From NCBI RefSeq assembly GCF_002775205.1, contig NC_036464.1:9789291-9853290 (forward strand): a DNA stretch of 64,000 nt, read 5' to 3'. Position numbers and translations under genes: made by a program. This DNA comes from Xiphophorus maculatus (lineage: Eukaryota > Chordata > Actinopteri > Cyprinodontiformes > Poeciliidae). Shown in pieces: positions 40,413 to 50,539 of the stretch. The notes under the pieces are model-generated. The model made no database searches, had not been told where the DNA came from, and saw only the letters and a list, made by a program, of their open reading frames with translations. The stretch's first letter is position 1, and every line of letters starts with the position of its first letter.

Positions 40413-41700
40413 AGCAATTGATGAGCACGATGTCAAAGTTCAACACTTTGCTAACCTTTTGGAATCTAAAAATGTCTGTTATTACAAAACTCTTTAATTG
40501 ATTAGGTTTTTTTCGATGTTGAATGCCTTATTAAGTTCTACTAATCTGTAAAAAAAAAAAAAAAAAAAACTTGCAGAAAACTTCAAAACAGCTGAAACAC
40601 TGAGTTCCTTTAAATCAAGGGTAAATTCATGCCAGTGGCTGCTGAAGCGGCACTGGCACTTCAGCTGCCATAATCACTGTAGCCTGTGGCATAAACTGCC
40701 ACAGGCTACAGGTGTTATGCCGAAAAACGCATGCCCTGTCGCGGGAACACGCATCGCCGTGACCTCTCGCATATTGCTGAGTAAACGGACTGAAATATGA
40801 CCGAAGAGGCAACTTTTAAAAATACTAGTAACATTATTATGTTTCTTAACTATGCAAGTCCTAAAACGGTTTTATTTCGCAGGTGAATTGAAATACGGTT
40901 TTGACACATAGGCCTATGTGTCGAATGATTTAGTCAGTGTCTGATTAATATGTTTTCCGCTCATGGTTTGCAGTTTCCCGCTTTTTCTTTTAACCCCATA
41001 ATAGCTTAACGCTATTATGTCATAGCTTAACGCATGACAAAGCAGAGGCCCATTATGTAGAAAATTTGATATCACCATAGGAGTAGGTGCATTTTTTGGC
41101 AATGCATTTCTGAGCTTGCCAATATCTGCATCCCCTGTTTATTGTCCTGTTGATATGAAACTTTTACCAGTAGCTCAGAGAAGAAGTGTGATTATGTAGA
41201 AAAGGTGAAACTCCTCTTAACTCTATTTCTACAGGTTTGGAGGGGGATGCATATTTTGGCACAGCAAATTATTTGCATCCCCAGCTGAAAAGGTGTCTTA
41301 CAGATATAAAAGTCATACCAGTAGCTCAGAGGATATGTGTCATTATGTACAAAATGTCATACCATCCAATATTTTCACATTACAGGGCATGCATTTTCTG
41401 GCAAGGGACATTTGGAGGCTCTGATGGCCTTCCTCATCTGGCGTCACTGGACTATTTGATGTTATGCATTCATTATTTCACCACAAAGGGTGAAAAATGA
41501 ATATGTTTTCAAAGAGTTAGATTTTACTCAAATCTAACTCTTACTCAAATCTAAGAGTTAAATTTGAGTAACGCACTTTACTCAAATCTAACTCTTAAGT
41601 AGTACACATTCATCAATTTGTGTCAGCTGGGGGGTTCTTGACACAATGCTGGTGGTACCATTTGTTGCAGCTTTTATAGGCAACCTGAAAATGCTAATAT
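40413..41700. other. Region between psap promoter and satellite block
   Basis: No gene supported. Contains a poly(A) tract (40550-40569), a perfect 13-bp hairpin (40679-40709), a repeated 'acaaatt/gtagctcagag' phrase at 41055-41390 suggesting a short diverged tandem repeat ('gcattttttggcaatgcat', 'gcatattttggcacagca', 'gcattttctggcaaggga'), and an inverted pair of TTAGATTTGAGTAA phrases at 41520-41600. Confidence 0.5.
40679..40709. repeat. Perfect 13-bp hairpin
   Basis: GTAGCCTGTGGCA (40679-40691) is followed after five bases by TGCCACAGGCTAC (40697-40709). Related CTGCCACAGGCTGCC phrases recur at 46110-46420 in the palindrome spacer. Confidence 0.85.
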
Positions 41701-41701
41701 T

Positions 41702-42431
<730 letters not shown>

Positions 42432-42460
42432 CAAATAACCCGCCCAGACTTATACCCCTC

Positions 42461-42712
42461 CAGATATGATCAGACTCCACCAGGCCAGACCCAGACTAGA
42501 CCGGACCCCAATCGACCAGACCCGACAAGAACCGACCAGACCCAGACCATACCCGACCAGACCAGACCCAGATCCAACCCGACCCTTCCAGTCCCAGATC
42601 CAGACCAGAGCCAGACCGTACCCGACAATTCCAGTCCCAGACCCAGACCAGAGCCAGACCTAAACCAGACCAGACCAGACCAGACCAAACCAGACCAGAC
42701 CCAAACCCATCA
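42461..42712. repeat. CCAGACC minisatellite
   Basis: Degenerate 5-mer/10-mer tandem repeat around CCAGACC and CCCGACC, about 250 bp, with a longer internal duplication (AGACCAGAGCCAGACC at 42601 and 42646). Abuts the third decayed gene copy. Confidence 0.85.
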
Positions 42713-42729
42713 CGACATGACATGATGCA

Positions 42730-43005
42730 ACACTTGCTCACTGTTTCACATACGTTTGTGAATTGAAGGGCATTTGCTGTGACTTCTCTTTGGTGTCTGA
42801 GTCCGAGGTGGCTGAGAATCATGTGTATTTTTTGACGCTTTGACATGCCTGATAATTCTTGCATGTTGCACTTAGATGACATTTGCCTGGTCTGGCTAAA
42901 AAGTGGGTCTAGTTTTAAGACTGGTACCAGCATCAAGAAAAGAACAAGTGTCATAACTGGAACAAATGTTTAAAACCCTGCAAGAATCACCGGCTTTGGT
43001 AGGTG
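42730..43005 (-). pseudogene. Decayed third copy of the coiled-coil gene 3' end
   Basis: Sequence from about 42800 to 42998 parallels 43660-43860 at the 3' end of the adjacent intact gene: 'gacatgcct', 'tgcatgttgcactt', 'ctggtaccag', and 'aacaaatgtttaaaaccctgcaagaatcacc' (in parts) recur in order. It keeps only the last 70 or so codons, with frame damage. It is in the same orientation as the 43644-45206 gene and lies head to tail beside it. Confidence 0.75.
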
Positions 43006-43409
43006 CCTTAGATTGGTAATGAGCAGTTTATTTGATTCAGGTGTGTTTGTGTAGAGATGCATCTACAAGTTGCAGGATGGTAGCCCTTGAGGACTGGAGA
43101 TGGGGACACCTAGTGGCTATTCCATAGTGGGGAGATTTTGTTATTTTTACTGTATTAATTTAACTTTTTATCCAGTTGTATACAAGTTGATTTCTATTAT
43201 CCACCCATTTTCTATACATATTTTATAGCATAACAGAATCTATGGGAATGGGGTCATTTAAAGAGATCAATTAAGTGTCATGTTTGTGGACTTGAGGAAA
43301 AGCCAGAGCACCCGGAGAGAATCAACAGACAAAACAAAGACGAGATGAGAAGACAAGACAAGAGATGAAGAGATGAGATTAAATTGAAGAACTAGGGTAA
43401 GTTTTAGAG

Positions 43410-43628
43410 CAGTGGTCTCAAACTCTGGTCCTGAAAGGACGGTCTACTGAAACTTTGAGAAGTCTCTCTCCTTCAGCACACCTGCTGATACTAGCATATC
43501 AGCAGAGTTCTGTAGAGCTTGACTGGATGCTAGTGAGGCAGTTTTGCAATTTAATTCAAGTGTGCAGGACAAGGGGCACATCTAAAAGATGCAAGATAGC
43601 TCTTGAGGACTGCAGATTGAGACCACTG
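43410..43628. mobile_element. hAT-like MITE, left arm
   Basis: Termini CAGTGGTCTCAAACT and GATTGAGACCACTG are inverted. The flanks TTTTAGAG and TTTTAGAT form an 8-bp target-site duplication with one change, as expected for hAT elements. It lies just 3' of the coiled-coil gene stop. Confidence 0.85.
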
Positions 43629-43643
43629 TTTTAGATACTTTAG

Positions 43644-45206
43644 TCAATTGCAGGGAGTGTTGGAAGTTGAAGGTGGCAGAGAACCATCTTTTGGCTTTTG
43701 GACATGCCTCATTATACGTGCATGTTGCACTTTGATGATATTTGCTGGGTCTGGCTCAAAACTGGGACTAGTGACAAGACTGGTACCAGTGTCAAGACTG
43801 GGACAAGTGTCATAACTGGGACAAATGTTTAAAACCCTGCAAGAATCACCAACTTTTGGAGGTGGCTTGGGTTTCCTAAATTTGCTTTGGATGTATTGTA
43901 CATCCAGCCCCCTGTCTTCAGCCTTCTGCAGTTCAGTCTTCATGTATTTCTTAATTGGATCTGAAACAGTAGTGAAACTGTGATGAAGACTCCGCTGTTC
44001 TTCCATGTTCGTGTTTTTCTTACATCTCTCTTTGCCACGCTTCTCTGCCGCCAGTCGAAGGTTGAAGTTGGAAAAGTCGAGGGTGATTTGTCGTTTTTGT
44101 TGGTTCTTTTTTTCTTGTTCAGCCACATAAAACTTGTCAGCCGCCCTCATTTCATAAAACCTTTTTCTGTTCTTCTCCTTGTCGATTTGTATCCCCTCCA
44201 ATTTCTCTCTTGCTTGGTAAGCATTTGTTTCCAAAACAGATTTTTCCATTGCAGCCTTTCTCTCCTGTTCTTCCTCCGCTCGCTGTTTTTCTTTCATCCT
44301 CCTTTGTGACTCGAGTTTATTGATTCTATCCTCTCTTGAAGCCAACCTGGAAGCTTCCTCATTTTTTATCTCTGCCAGCTTGTCATACACGGTTTGTATC
44401 TTCACCTGAGTCTCTCTTAATCTGTCGGCTTTATATTTTTCTGGATTTCTAGAGCTCGAGAGAAAATCCCCCCAATTTACTGGGTTCTCCTTGCGAGATT
44501 TTGCCACCTGCTCCATTTTAGAGCGTATTTGCTTTTTAGCATTTTGCTCAATGCAATTTCTTTCCCTTTCTCTCCATTTCTCTCTGTCCTCATTTTCCCT
44601 TTGGTTTAGGTATGCATCTCGGAGCATAATTTGCCTTGTTTCCTCTAGTCCAAGTAGTTGTTTCTGTTCTGCAATTTGTTTATTTTCACGCATCCGGCCA
44701 ACATAATCGTCGGCGTGAGCCCGTGTGTTCTGTTTCCGTTTAATAGCGTCATTTTTAATGCGTTCATCAGCTTTGTTGTTCCAAGAATTAATCTCCCCAC
44801 TTTCTTTTGCAAGTTTTTGTGCAGCTGTCTTCTTGTCTCGCTGATATGCCGCCAACACCTTGTTGTATTCTTTCATCCCTTGCTTATTGAGTTCTCTGTT
44901 AAAATTCTCCACGGCCTTGTCTCTTTGCATCATTTTGTATTTGCTGTCTTCAATGAGGGCACGTTTTTCTTGTTCTTTGAACATCCTTTCTTCTTCAGCA
45001 ATCCGGTCAAATCCTTGCTCTTTTGCTACTTTCTCTGCGTCTTTCTTTGCTACGTGTTTAGTGCGTTTTGCCTCCAAAAGGTCAAGTTTTGGTCGCAAGC
45101 GATCAAAATTCTTTTGGCAATTTTCACTGACAAGATTATGTGCTCTTGACATTTGCTGAATTGTATACCAACAGTATGATGGTAGGATCACTGTATTTCT
45201 CTCCAT
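43644..45206 (-). CDS. Intronless TPH/CFAP210-like coiled-coil protein, left copy
   Basis: 520-codon uninterrupted frame, very rich in Lys, Glu, Arg and Gln. The N-terminus (VILPSYCWYTIQQMS) and the long charged helix up to about residue 400 resemble ciliary microtubule-inner proteins of the TPH family, such as CFAP210; this assignment is from memory and moderate. After NLRLAAEKRGKERCKKN comes SKFRKPKPPPKVGDSC and a tail of short repeats (CPSYDTCPSLDTGTSLVTSPS). Two intact copies, far from any intron, suggest an old retrocopy later duplicated. No classical retroposition tail was found. It reads outward from the palindrome centre. Function is not known. Confidence 0.75.
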   Translation of the reverse strand: MERNTVILPSYCWYTIQQMSRAHNLVSENCQKNFDRLRPKLDLLEAKRTKHVAKKDAEKVAKEQGFDRIAEEERMFKEQEKRALIEDSKYKMMQRDKAVENFNRELNKQGMKEYNKVLAAYQRDKKTAAQKLAKESGEINSWNNKADERIKNDAIKRKQNTRAHADDYVGRMRENKQIAEQKQLLGLEETRQIMLRDAYLNQRENEDREKWRERERNCIEQNAKKQIRSKMEQVAKSRKENPVNWGDFLSSSRNPEKYKADRLRETQVKIQTVYDKLAEIKNEEASRLASREDRINKLESQRRMKEKQRAEEEQERKAAMEKSVLETNAYQAREKLEGIQIDKEKNRKRFYEMRAADKFYVAEQEKKNQQKRQITLDFSNFNLRLAAEKRGKERCKKNTNMEEQRSLHHSFTTVSDPIKKYMKTELQKAEDRGLDVQYIQSKFRKPKPPPKVGDSCRVLNICPSYDTCPSLDTGTSLVTSPSFEPDPANIIKVQHARIMRHVQKPKDGSLPPSTSNTPCN

Positions 45207-45630
45207 TTTTTAGTGAAAGTATTTCACAATAACCAGAATCCCAAGGTTCTTTACACGAAAAGCAGGTCTAAGTTAAATCCAGAAATGTCTAATTCCTATC
45301 AATCCAATAAACTCAGCTCACAGACTGGTTCCAATTCAGTGTGGCTTGCAATTCATCCAAAGTAGAATGAATTGCAGTGAAATTCAGTTCATTGAAGTGG
45401 CTCAGAACTGGCATCACAAAAGTAGACTTTGTGACATCACTATGACATTACAAACTTGCATTCTGCAGCCAGGAACAGTTTCTGAATTAAAGGCATTATT
45501 CTTCATTAATTCAAACTCAAAATACTAATGTCACTGAAAGTACAGAGATACTCCAAACGTGCAGCAAAACTGAGCAGCACAATTGTAGAAATAAATATTG
45601 AATACCTCAAAGGAAATTTTAGGAATGACA

Positions 45631-46774
45631 ATGACTAAAATTATTGTTTTAATTACGATGACTGCGTGTTCAATGACTGTATTTTTGTGTTTTGTTTAGT
45701 TTACTGCATTGTTGCTTAAATGTGCCATACAAATAAATGTCCTGCATTTACCAAAAACTAACAGCATGATCTTTGGAAGAAGCAGGAGGGGCATAAAATG
45801 GTTTATAGACAGTAGGCTGTAGTGACAGTTTTAACAAGTATATAAAAAAACGTTTTTGAAATTTTATATTAGAGTTACATACCCCAGTTATAGCGTGCTT
45901 TAAATCTAACGAGAGATGGGGTGAAGACATTTGCAGCCCGTCTTCACCCTCTCTCTCCTTCCTGTTTCCTGTCAGTTTATTGTTAATTTTAAAATCCCCC
46001 AAGTGCCAAAAAAATTTAAATAAATCAAATATTAACATTTTTTTATTATGATTATTAAATTATAAAAAATGTAGGTTAAGTTTATTAGCATAGCAGTTCA
46101 CAGTTCACAGTAACAGCTGCCACTGTCTGCCAAGACCTGGCACAGGCTGCCGGTCAACCTGCCACAGGCTGCCATGGCTGCAAAACTTAAGAGGAAATGC
46201 AAAAGAAAATGTTCCCCATGTCCCCTAGCTCTGTAGCAGAGCTAGATCCAGATCCACTGGTTGTTTTTTTTTCTTTTTTTCTAAATAACATCATTCACAT
46301 TCAGTCTGACACAAAAGCCGTGGCATACGTCACAAAAGCTAGAAGCTGCCGTTATTAAGCTGTGGCAGGTTGTGGCTGCCATGACCTGCAGCCTGTCTTG
46401 GCAGCAGGTCGTGTGGCAGATTGTGGTTTTTTATATGTTAGTTAAAACTACAGTCTATCGACTATAAGCCATCCTACGCCCCTACTGTTTCTTCCAAACA
46501 TGATGTTTTGTTCATTTTTGGCCAAGGGTTGCAGAGGAATATTTTTACTTAGGTGAGCTTATTTTATTGCTCAGTCTGACTCCTCACCATTTAGAATTAG
46601 GTTTGATTTATTGTCATTGTACAGTAAGTAAGCTGTACAAAAAAATTGTAACTGAATTCTTATATTCACTACTTGCATGGTGAATGCAAGTAGTGAAGAA
46701 ACTCTCTCTCTTTGTCTTTCTCTTTTAATCTTGCTCTCTCTCCCTCTTTCAAAAATCTGGGGGTTTTCCACTTA

Positions 46775-46806
<32 letters not shown>

Positions 46807-46976
46807 GTCACCACAAAATGCACTCTAAAAATGACGATTATTTAATAAGTGAAAAAGATATATCATTCATCAAGTTTATTTGTATAGCACATTTCAGCAA
46901 CAAGACAGTTCAAAGAGCTTTACATCAAAAATACATAAAAATACAAAATCATTGAACACTCAGACATTATATTCTA
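45631..46976. other. Palindrome spacer
   Basis: No gene. Contains clusters of CTGCCACAGGCTGCC-type phrases in both orientations (46110-46170 and 46360-46430), GAGCTAG-centred short palindromes (46225-46255), a (TA)n/T-run (46775-46806), and a LINE/SINE tail (46870-46960). Confidence 0.6.
46870..46960 (+). repeat. Teleost LINE/SINE tail
   Basis: 'tttatttgtatagcacatttcagcaacaagacag' (in parts) followed by 'caaagagctttacat' is the hallmark 3' end shared by many fish L2-type LINEs and SINEs. Confidence 0.75.
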
Positions 46977-47397
46977 GTATTCCTAAAATTTCCTTTCAGG
47001 TATTCAATATTTATTTCTAGAATTGTGCTGGGTTGCAGCACGTTGGAGTATCTCTGTACTTTCACAGAGATTTGAATTTTGAATTTGAATTAATAAAGAA
47101 CCATACGTTTAATTCTGAAACTGTTCCTGGCTGCAGAATGCAAGTTTGTAATGTAATTGAACAGACGACAGTCTGATGATGTCATAGTGATGTCACAAAG
47201 TCTGCTTCTGTGATGGCAGTTTTAAGCCACTTCAATGAACTGAATTTCACTGCAATTCATTCTGCTTTGGATCACGGTGAAGTGTACGCACTGAATTGGA
47301 ACCAGTCTGTGAGCTGAGTTTCTGGATTTAACTTAGACCTGCTTTTCGTGTAAAGAACCTTGGGATTCTGGTTATTGTGAAATACTTTCACTAAAAA

Positions 47398-48960
47398 ATG
47401 GAGAGAAATGCAGTCATCCTACCATCATACTGTTGGTATACAATTCAGCAAATGTCAAGAGCACATAATCTTGTCAGTGAAAATTGCCAAAAGAATTTTG
47501 ATCGCTTGCGACCAAAACTTGACCTTTTGGAGGCAAAACGCACTAAACACGTAGCAAAGAAAGACGCAGAGAAAGTAGCAAAAGAGCAAGGATTTGACCG
47601 GATTGCTGAAGAAGAAAGGATGTTCAAAGAACAAGAAGAACGTGCCCTCATTGAAGACAGCAAATACAAAATGATGCAAAGAGACAAGGCCGTTGAGAAT
47701 TTTAACAGAGAACTCAATAAGCAAGGGATAAAAGAATACAACAAGGTGTTGGCGGCATATCAGCGAGACAAGAAGACAGCTGCACAAAAACTTGCAAAAG
47801 AAAGTGGGGAGATTAATTCTTGGAACAACAAAGCTGATGAACGCATTAAAAATGACGCTATTAAACGGAAACAGAACACAAGGGCTCACGCCGACGATTA
47901 TGTTGGCCGGATGCGTGAAAATAAACAAATTGCAGAACAGAAACGACTACTTGGACTAGAGGAGACAAGGCAAATTATGCTCCGAGATGCATACCTAAAC
48001 CAAAAGGAAAATGAGGACAGAGAGAAATGGAGAGAAAGGGAAAGAAATTGCATTGCGCAAAATGTTATAAGGCCGAAACTCTCTAAAATGGAGCAGGTGG
48101 CAAAATCTCGCAAGGAGTGCCCAGTGAATTGGGGGGATTTTCTCTCGACCTCTAGAAATCCAGAAAAATATAAAGCCGACAGATTAAGAGAGACTCAGGT
48201 GAAGATACAAACCGTGTATGACAAGCTGGCGAAGATAAAAAATGAGGAAGCTTCCAGGTTGGCTTCAATAGAGGATAGAATGAGGAAAGACGAGGCACAA
48301 ATGAGGATAAAGGAAAAACAGCGAGCGGAGGAAGAACAGGAGAGAAAGACTGCAATGGAAAAATCTGTTTCAGAAGAAAATGCTTACCGAGCAAGACAGA
48401 AACTAGAGGGGATACAAACCGACAAGGAGAAGAACAGAAAAACTTTTTATGAATTGAGGGAGGCTGAAAAGTTGTATGAGGCCGAACAAGAAGAAAAGAA
48501 CCAACAAAAACGACAAATCACCCTCGACTTTTCCAACTTCAACCTTCGAATGGCGGCAGAGAAGCGTGGCAAAGAGAGATGTAAGAAAAACATGGACATG
48601 GAAGAACAGCGGAGGCTTCATCACAGTTTCACTACTGTTTCAGATCCAATTATGGAATACATGAAGACTGAACTGCAGAAGGCTGAAGACAGGGGGCTGG
48701 ATGTACATTACATCCAAAGCAAATTTAGGAAACCCAAGCCACCTCCAAAAGTTGGTGATTCTTGCAGGGTTTTAAACATTTGTCCCAGTTATGACACTTG
48801 TCCCAGTCTTGACACTGGTACCAGTCTTGTCACTAGTCCCAGTTTTAAGCCAGACCCAGCAAATATCATCAAAATGCAACATGCGCAGATAATGAGGCAT
48901 TTCCAAATGCCAAAAGATGGTTCTCTGCCACCTATAACTTCCAACACTCCCTGCAATTGA
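47398..48960 (+). CDS. Intronless TPH/CFAP210-like coiled-coil protein, right copy
   Basis: Intact 520-codon frame, same length and start (MERNAVILPSYCWY) as the copy at 43644-45206, with about 50 substitutions and no gap or stop. The first 200 residues differ at only four or five sites; the stretch about 215-230 (NVIRPKLSK versus NAKKQIRSK) and 290-370 carry most changes. Retention of two full frames argues for selection or recent exchange. Upstream 420 bp are also conserved between arms, so both may share a promoter. Predicted soluble, largely helical; no signal peptide or membrane segment. The CFAP210/TPH assignment is an inference from helix composition and the ILP...W..IQ start. Confidence 0.75.
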   Translation: MERNAVILPSYCWYTIQQMSRAHNLVSENCQKNFDRLRPKLDLLEAKRTKHVAKKDAEKVAKEQGFDRIAEEERMFKEQEERALIEDSKYKMMQRDKAVENFNRELNKQGIKEYNKVLAAYQRDKKTAAQKLAKESGEINSWNNKADERIKNDAIKRKQNTRAHADDYVGRMRENKQIAEQKRLLGLEETRQIMLRDAYLNQKENEDREKWRERERNCIAQNVIRPKLSKMEQVAKSRKECPVNWGDFLSTSRNPEKYKADRLRETQVKIQTVYDKLAKIKNEEASRLASIEDRMRKDEAQMRIKEKQRAEEEQERKTAMEKSVSEENAYRARQKLEGIQTDKEKNRKTFYELREAEKLYEAEQEEKNQQKRQITLDFSNFNLRMAAEKRGKERCKKNMDMEEQRRLHHSFTTVSDPIMEYMKTELQKAEDRGLDVHYIQSKFRKPKPPPKVGDSCRVLNICPSYDTCPSLDTGTSLVTSPSFKPDPANIIKMQHAQIMRHFQMPKDGSLPPITSNTPCN

Positions 48961-48975
48961 CTAAAGTATCTAAAA

Positions 48976-49192
48976 CAGTGGTCTCAATCTGCAGTCCTCA
49001 AGAGCTATCTTGCATCTTTTAGATGTGCCCCTTGTCCTACACACTTAAATGGCAAAACTGCCTCACTAGCATGCAGTCAAGCTCTACAGAACTCTGCTGA
49101 TATGCTAGTATGGGCGTTAGGTGTGCTGAAGGAAAGAGACATCTAAAAGTTTCAGTAGACCATCCTTTCAGAACCAGAGTTTGAGACCACTG
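48976..49192. mobile_element. hAT-like MITE, right arm
   Basis: Same element as 43410-43628 in mirror position: CAGTGGTCTCAATCT ... TTTGAGACCACTG, flanked by ATCTAAAA and CTCTAAAA. Its presence in both arms means it was inserted before the inverted duplication. Confidence 0.85.
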
Positions 49193-49506
49193 CTCTAAAA
49201 CGTGCCCCAGTTCTGCAATTTAATCTCATCTCTTCATCTCTTGTCTTGTCTTCTCATCTCGTCTTTGTCTTGTCTGTTGATTCTCTCCGGGTGCTCCGGC
49301 TTTTCCTCAAGTCCACAAACATGACACTTAATTGATCTCTTTAAATGACTCCATCCCCATAGATTCTGTATAGAAAATGCTATAAAATATGTATAGAAAA
49401 TGGGTGGATAATGGAAGTCAACTTGTATACAACTGGATAAAAAGTTAAATTAATACAGTAAAAATAACAAAATCTCCCCACTATGGAATAGCCACCTTAA
49501 TGTGTG

Positions 49507-49706
49507 CACTAGGTGTCCCCAACTCCAGTCCTCAAGGGCTACCATCCTGCAACTTGTAGATGCATCTCTACACAAACACACCTGGATCAAATAAACTCCT
49601 CATTACCAGCCTATTGCTGGTGAGGGAATTCAGTCATATTGGAGCAGACATGTATCTTAAAGTTGCTGGATGGTAGACATTGAGGACTGGACTTGGGGAC
49701 CTTTAG
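49507..49706. mobile_element. Second hAT-like MITE at palindrome outer edge
   Basis: CTAGGTGTCCCCAACTCCAG at the left and 'tgaggactggacttggggacc' at the right are inverted relatives. The right arm holds the full element; the left arm holds only its first 100 bp (43013-43114), so the duplication breakpoint lies within it. 49707-50380 beyond it shows nothing I can classify. Confidence 0.7.
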
Positions 49707-50382
49707 GTCATATCATAAACAGGTTGGTAGTTTATATAAAATAAGCCTTACTCTCTATGTTCAACAGTATACTTGTATCTGCATACTCATTAGATGCTTA
49801 AATTTGCATACAAATGCCTGTTAGTTTGTTTGTTAGTTTACTGACTTATTTTTGTTTATCAGTTTTAGACATGGTCAAAAGATCCTGGTTAAATAAGCCA
49901 ATACTCCACACACCCTTCTTAACAACCTCTCTGGGGTCATATAATTGACAATCAATCAAGCAATCAACTCAACTTATTAGGTCCCCAAAAGGAAATTCAT
50001 TGGCAAAAATTAGTTGGGACGGCTAACACATTCATACAAATTTTTACACAGCAATTGATGAAACAAAATAAGGTCTATCTGACGAATATCAAAAAATAAA
50101 ATTAGATAAAGAACACATAAAAACATGAGCTAAACATTATACTGGACAGCAGCAATTCGATAGCAACTTAAAGTTAGTGCTAACCTGACCATTGCCTTCC
50201 TGGGCTATTCTGCTCGATTAAAATTTGGTTTATAGCTCAGTCTTGGCTTTCTCCCATTAATTTGGATTTCTCCGGAATTAATATTAACAGTCATCTTGTT
50301 TAGCTTAACACTTCAGAGTGGGGGATGGCTATTTACATCATTGGCAATAACCGGTAAGCTTCTTAACTGAATTGGCGCATTA

Positions 50383-50446
50383 CATACAGTACAGACCAAA
50401 AGTTTGGACACAACTGTGTGTCCAAACTTTTGGTCTGTACTGTATG
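50383..50446. mobile_element. Back-to-back Tc1-type terminal repeats
   Basis: TACAGTACAGACCAAAAGTT and its exact complement face each other with almost no interior, forming a 64-bp near-perfect palindrome. The terminal sequence is that of a common fish Tc1/mariner element, so this is a solo inverted end pair. Confidence 0.85.
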
Positions 50447-50539
50447 TCACAGCCAAACATGATACACAGCTCTACATTACGATGTCACCAGGTGACTCAG
50501 AACCCTCAAGTCACTGAACAGATGCTTAGACCAGATAAA

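Larger units (their letters stand above)
43013..49608. repeat. Large palindrome: 2.6-kb arms, 1.35-kb spacer
   Basis: Left arm 43013-45630 and right arm 46977-49608 are inverted copies. Each contains, from the centre outwards, about 420 bp of 5' flank, a 520-codon intronless gene, a hAT-like MITE, and downstream DNA ending within a second MITE. The inner edges (CCTAAAATTTCC and its complement) and outer edges (CTCATTACC and complement) were set by eye to about 10 bp. The spacer is 45631-46976. Confidence 0.9.

Noticed and set aside
44658..45149. 163-codon open frame antisense to the left coiled-coil gene, mirrored at 47455-47928
   Set aside because: Shadow of the Lys/Glu-rich gene on the other strand; hydrophobic composition follows from the sense codons.
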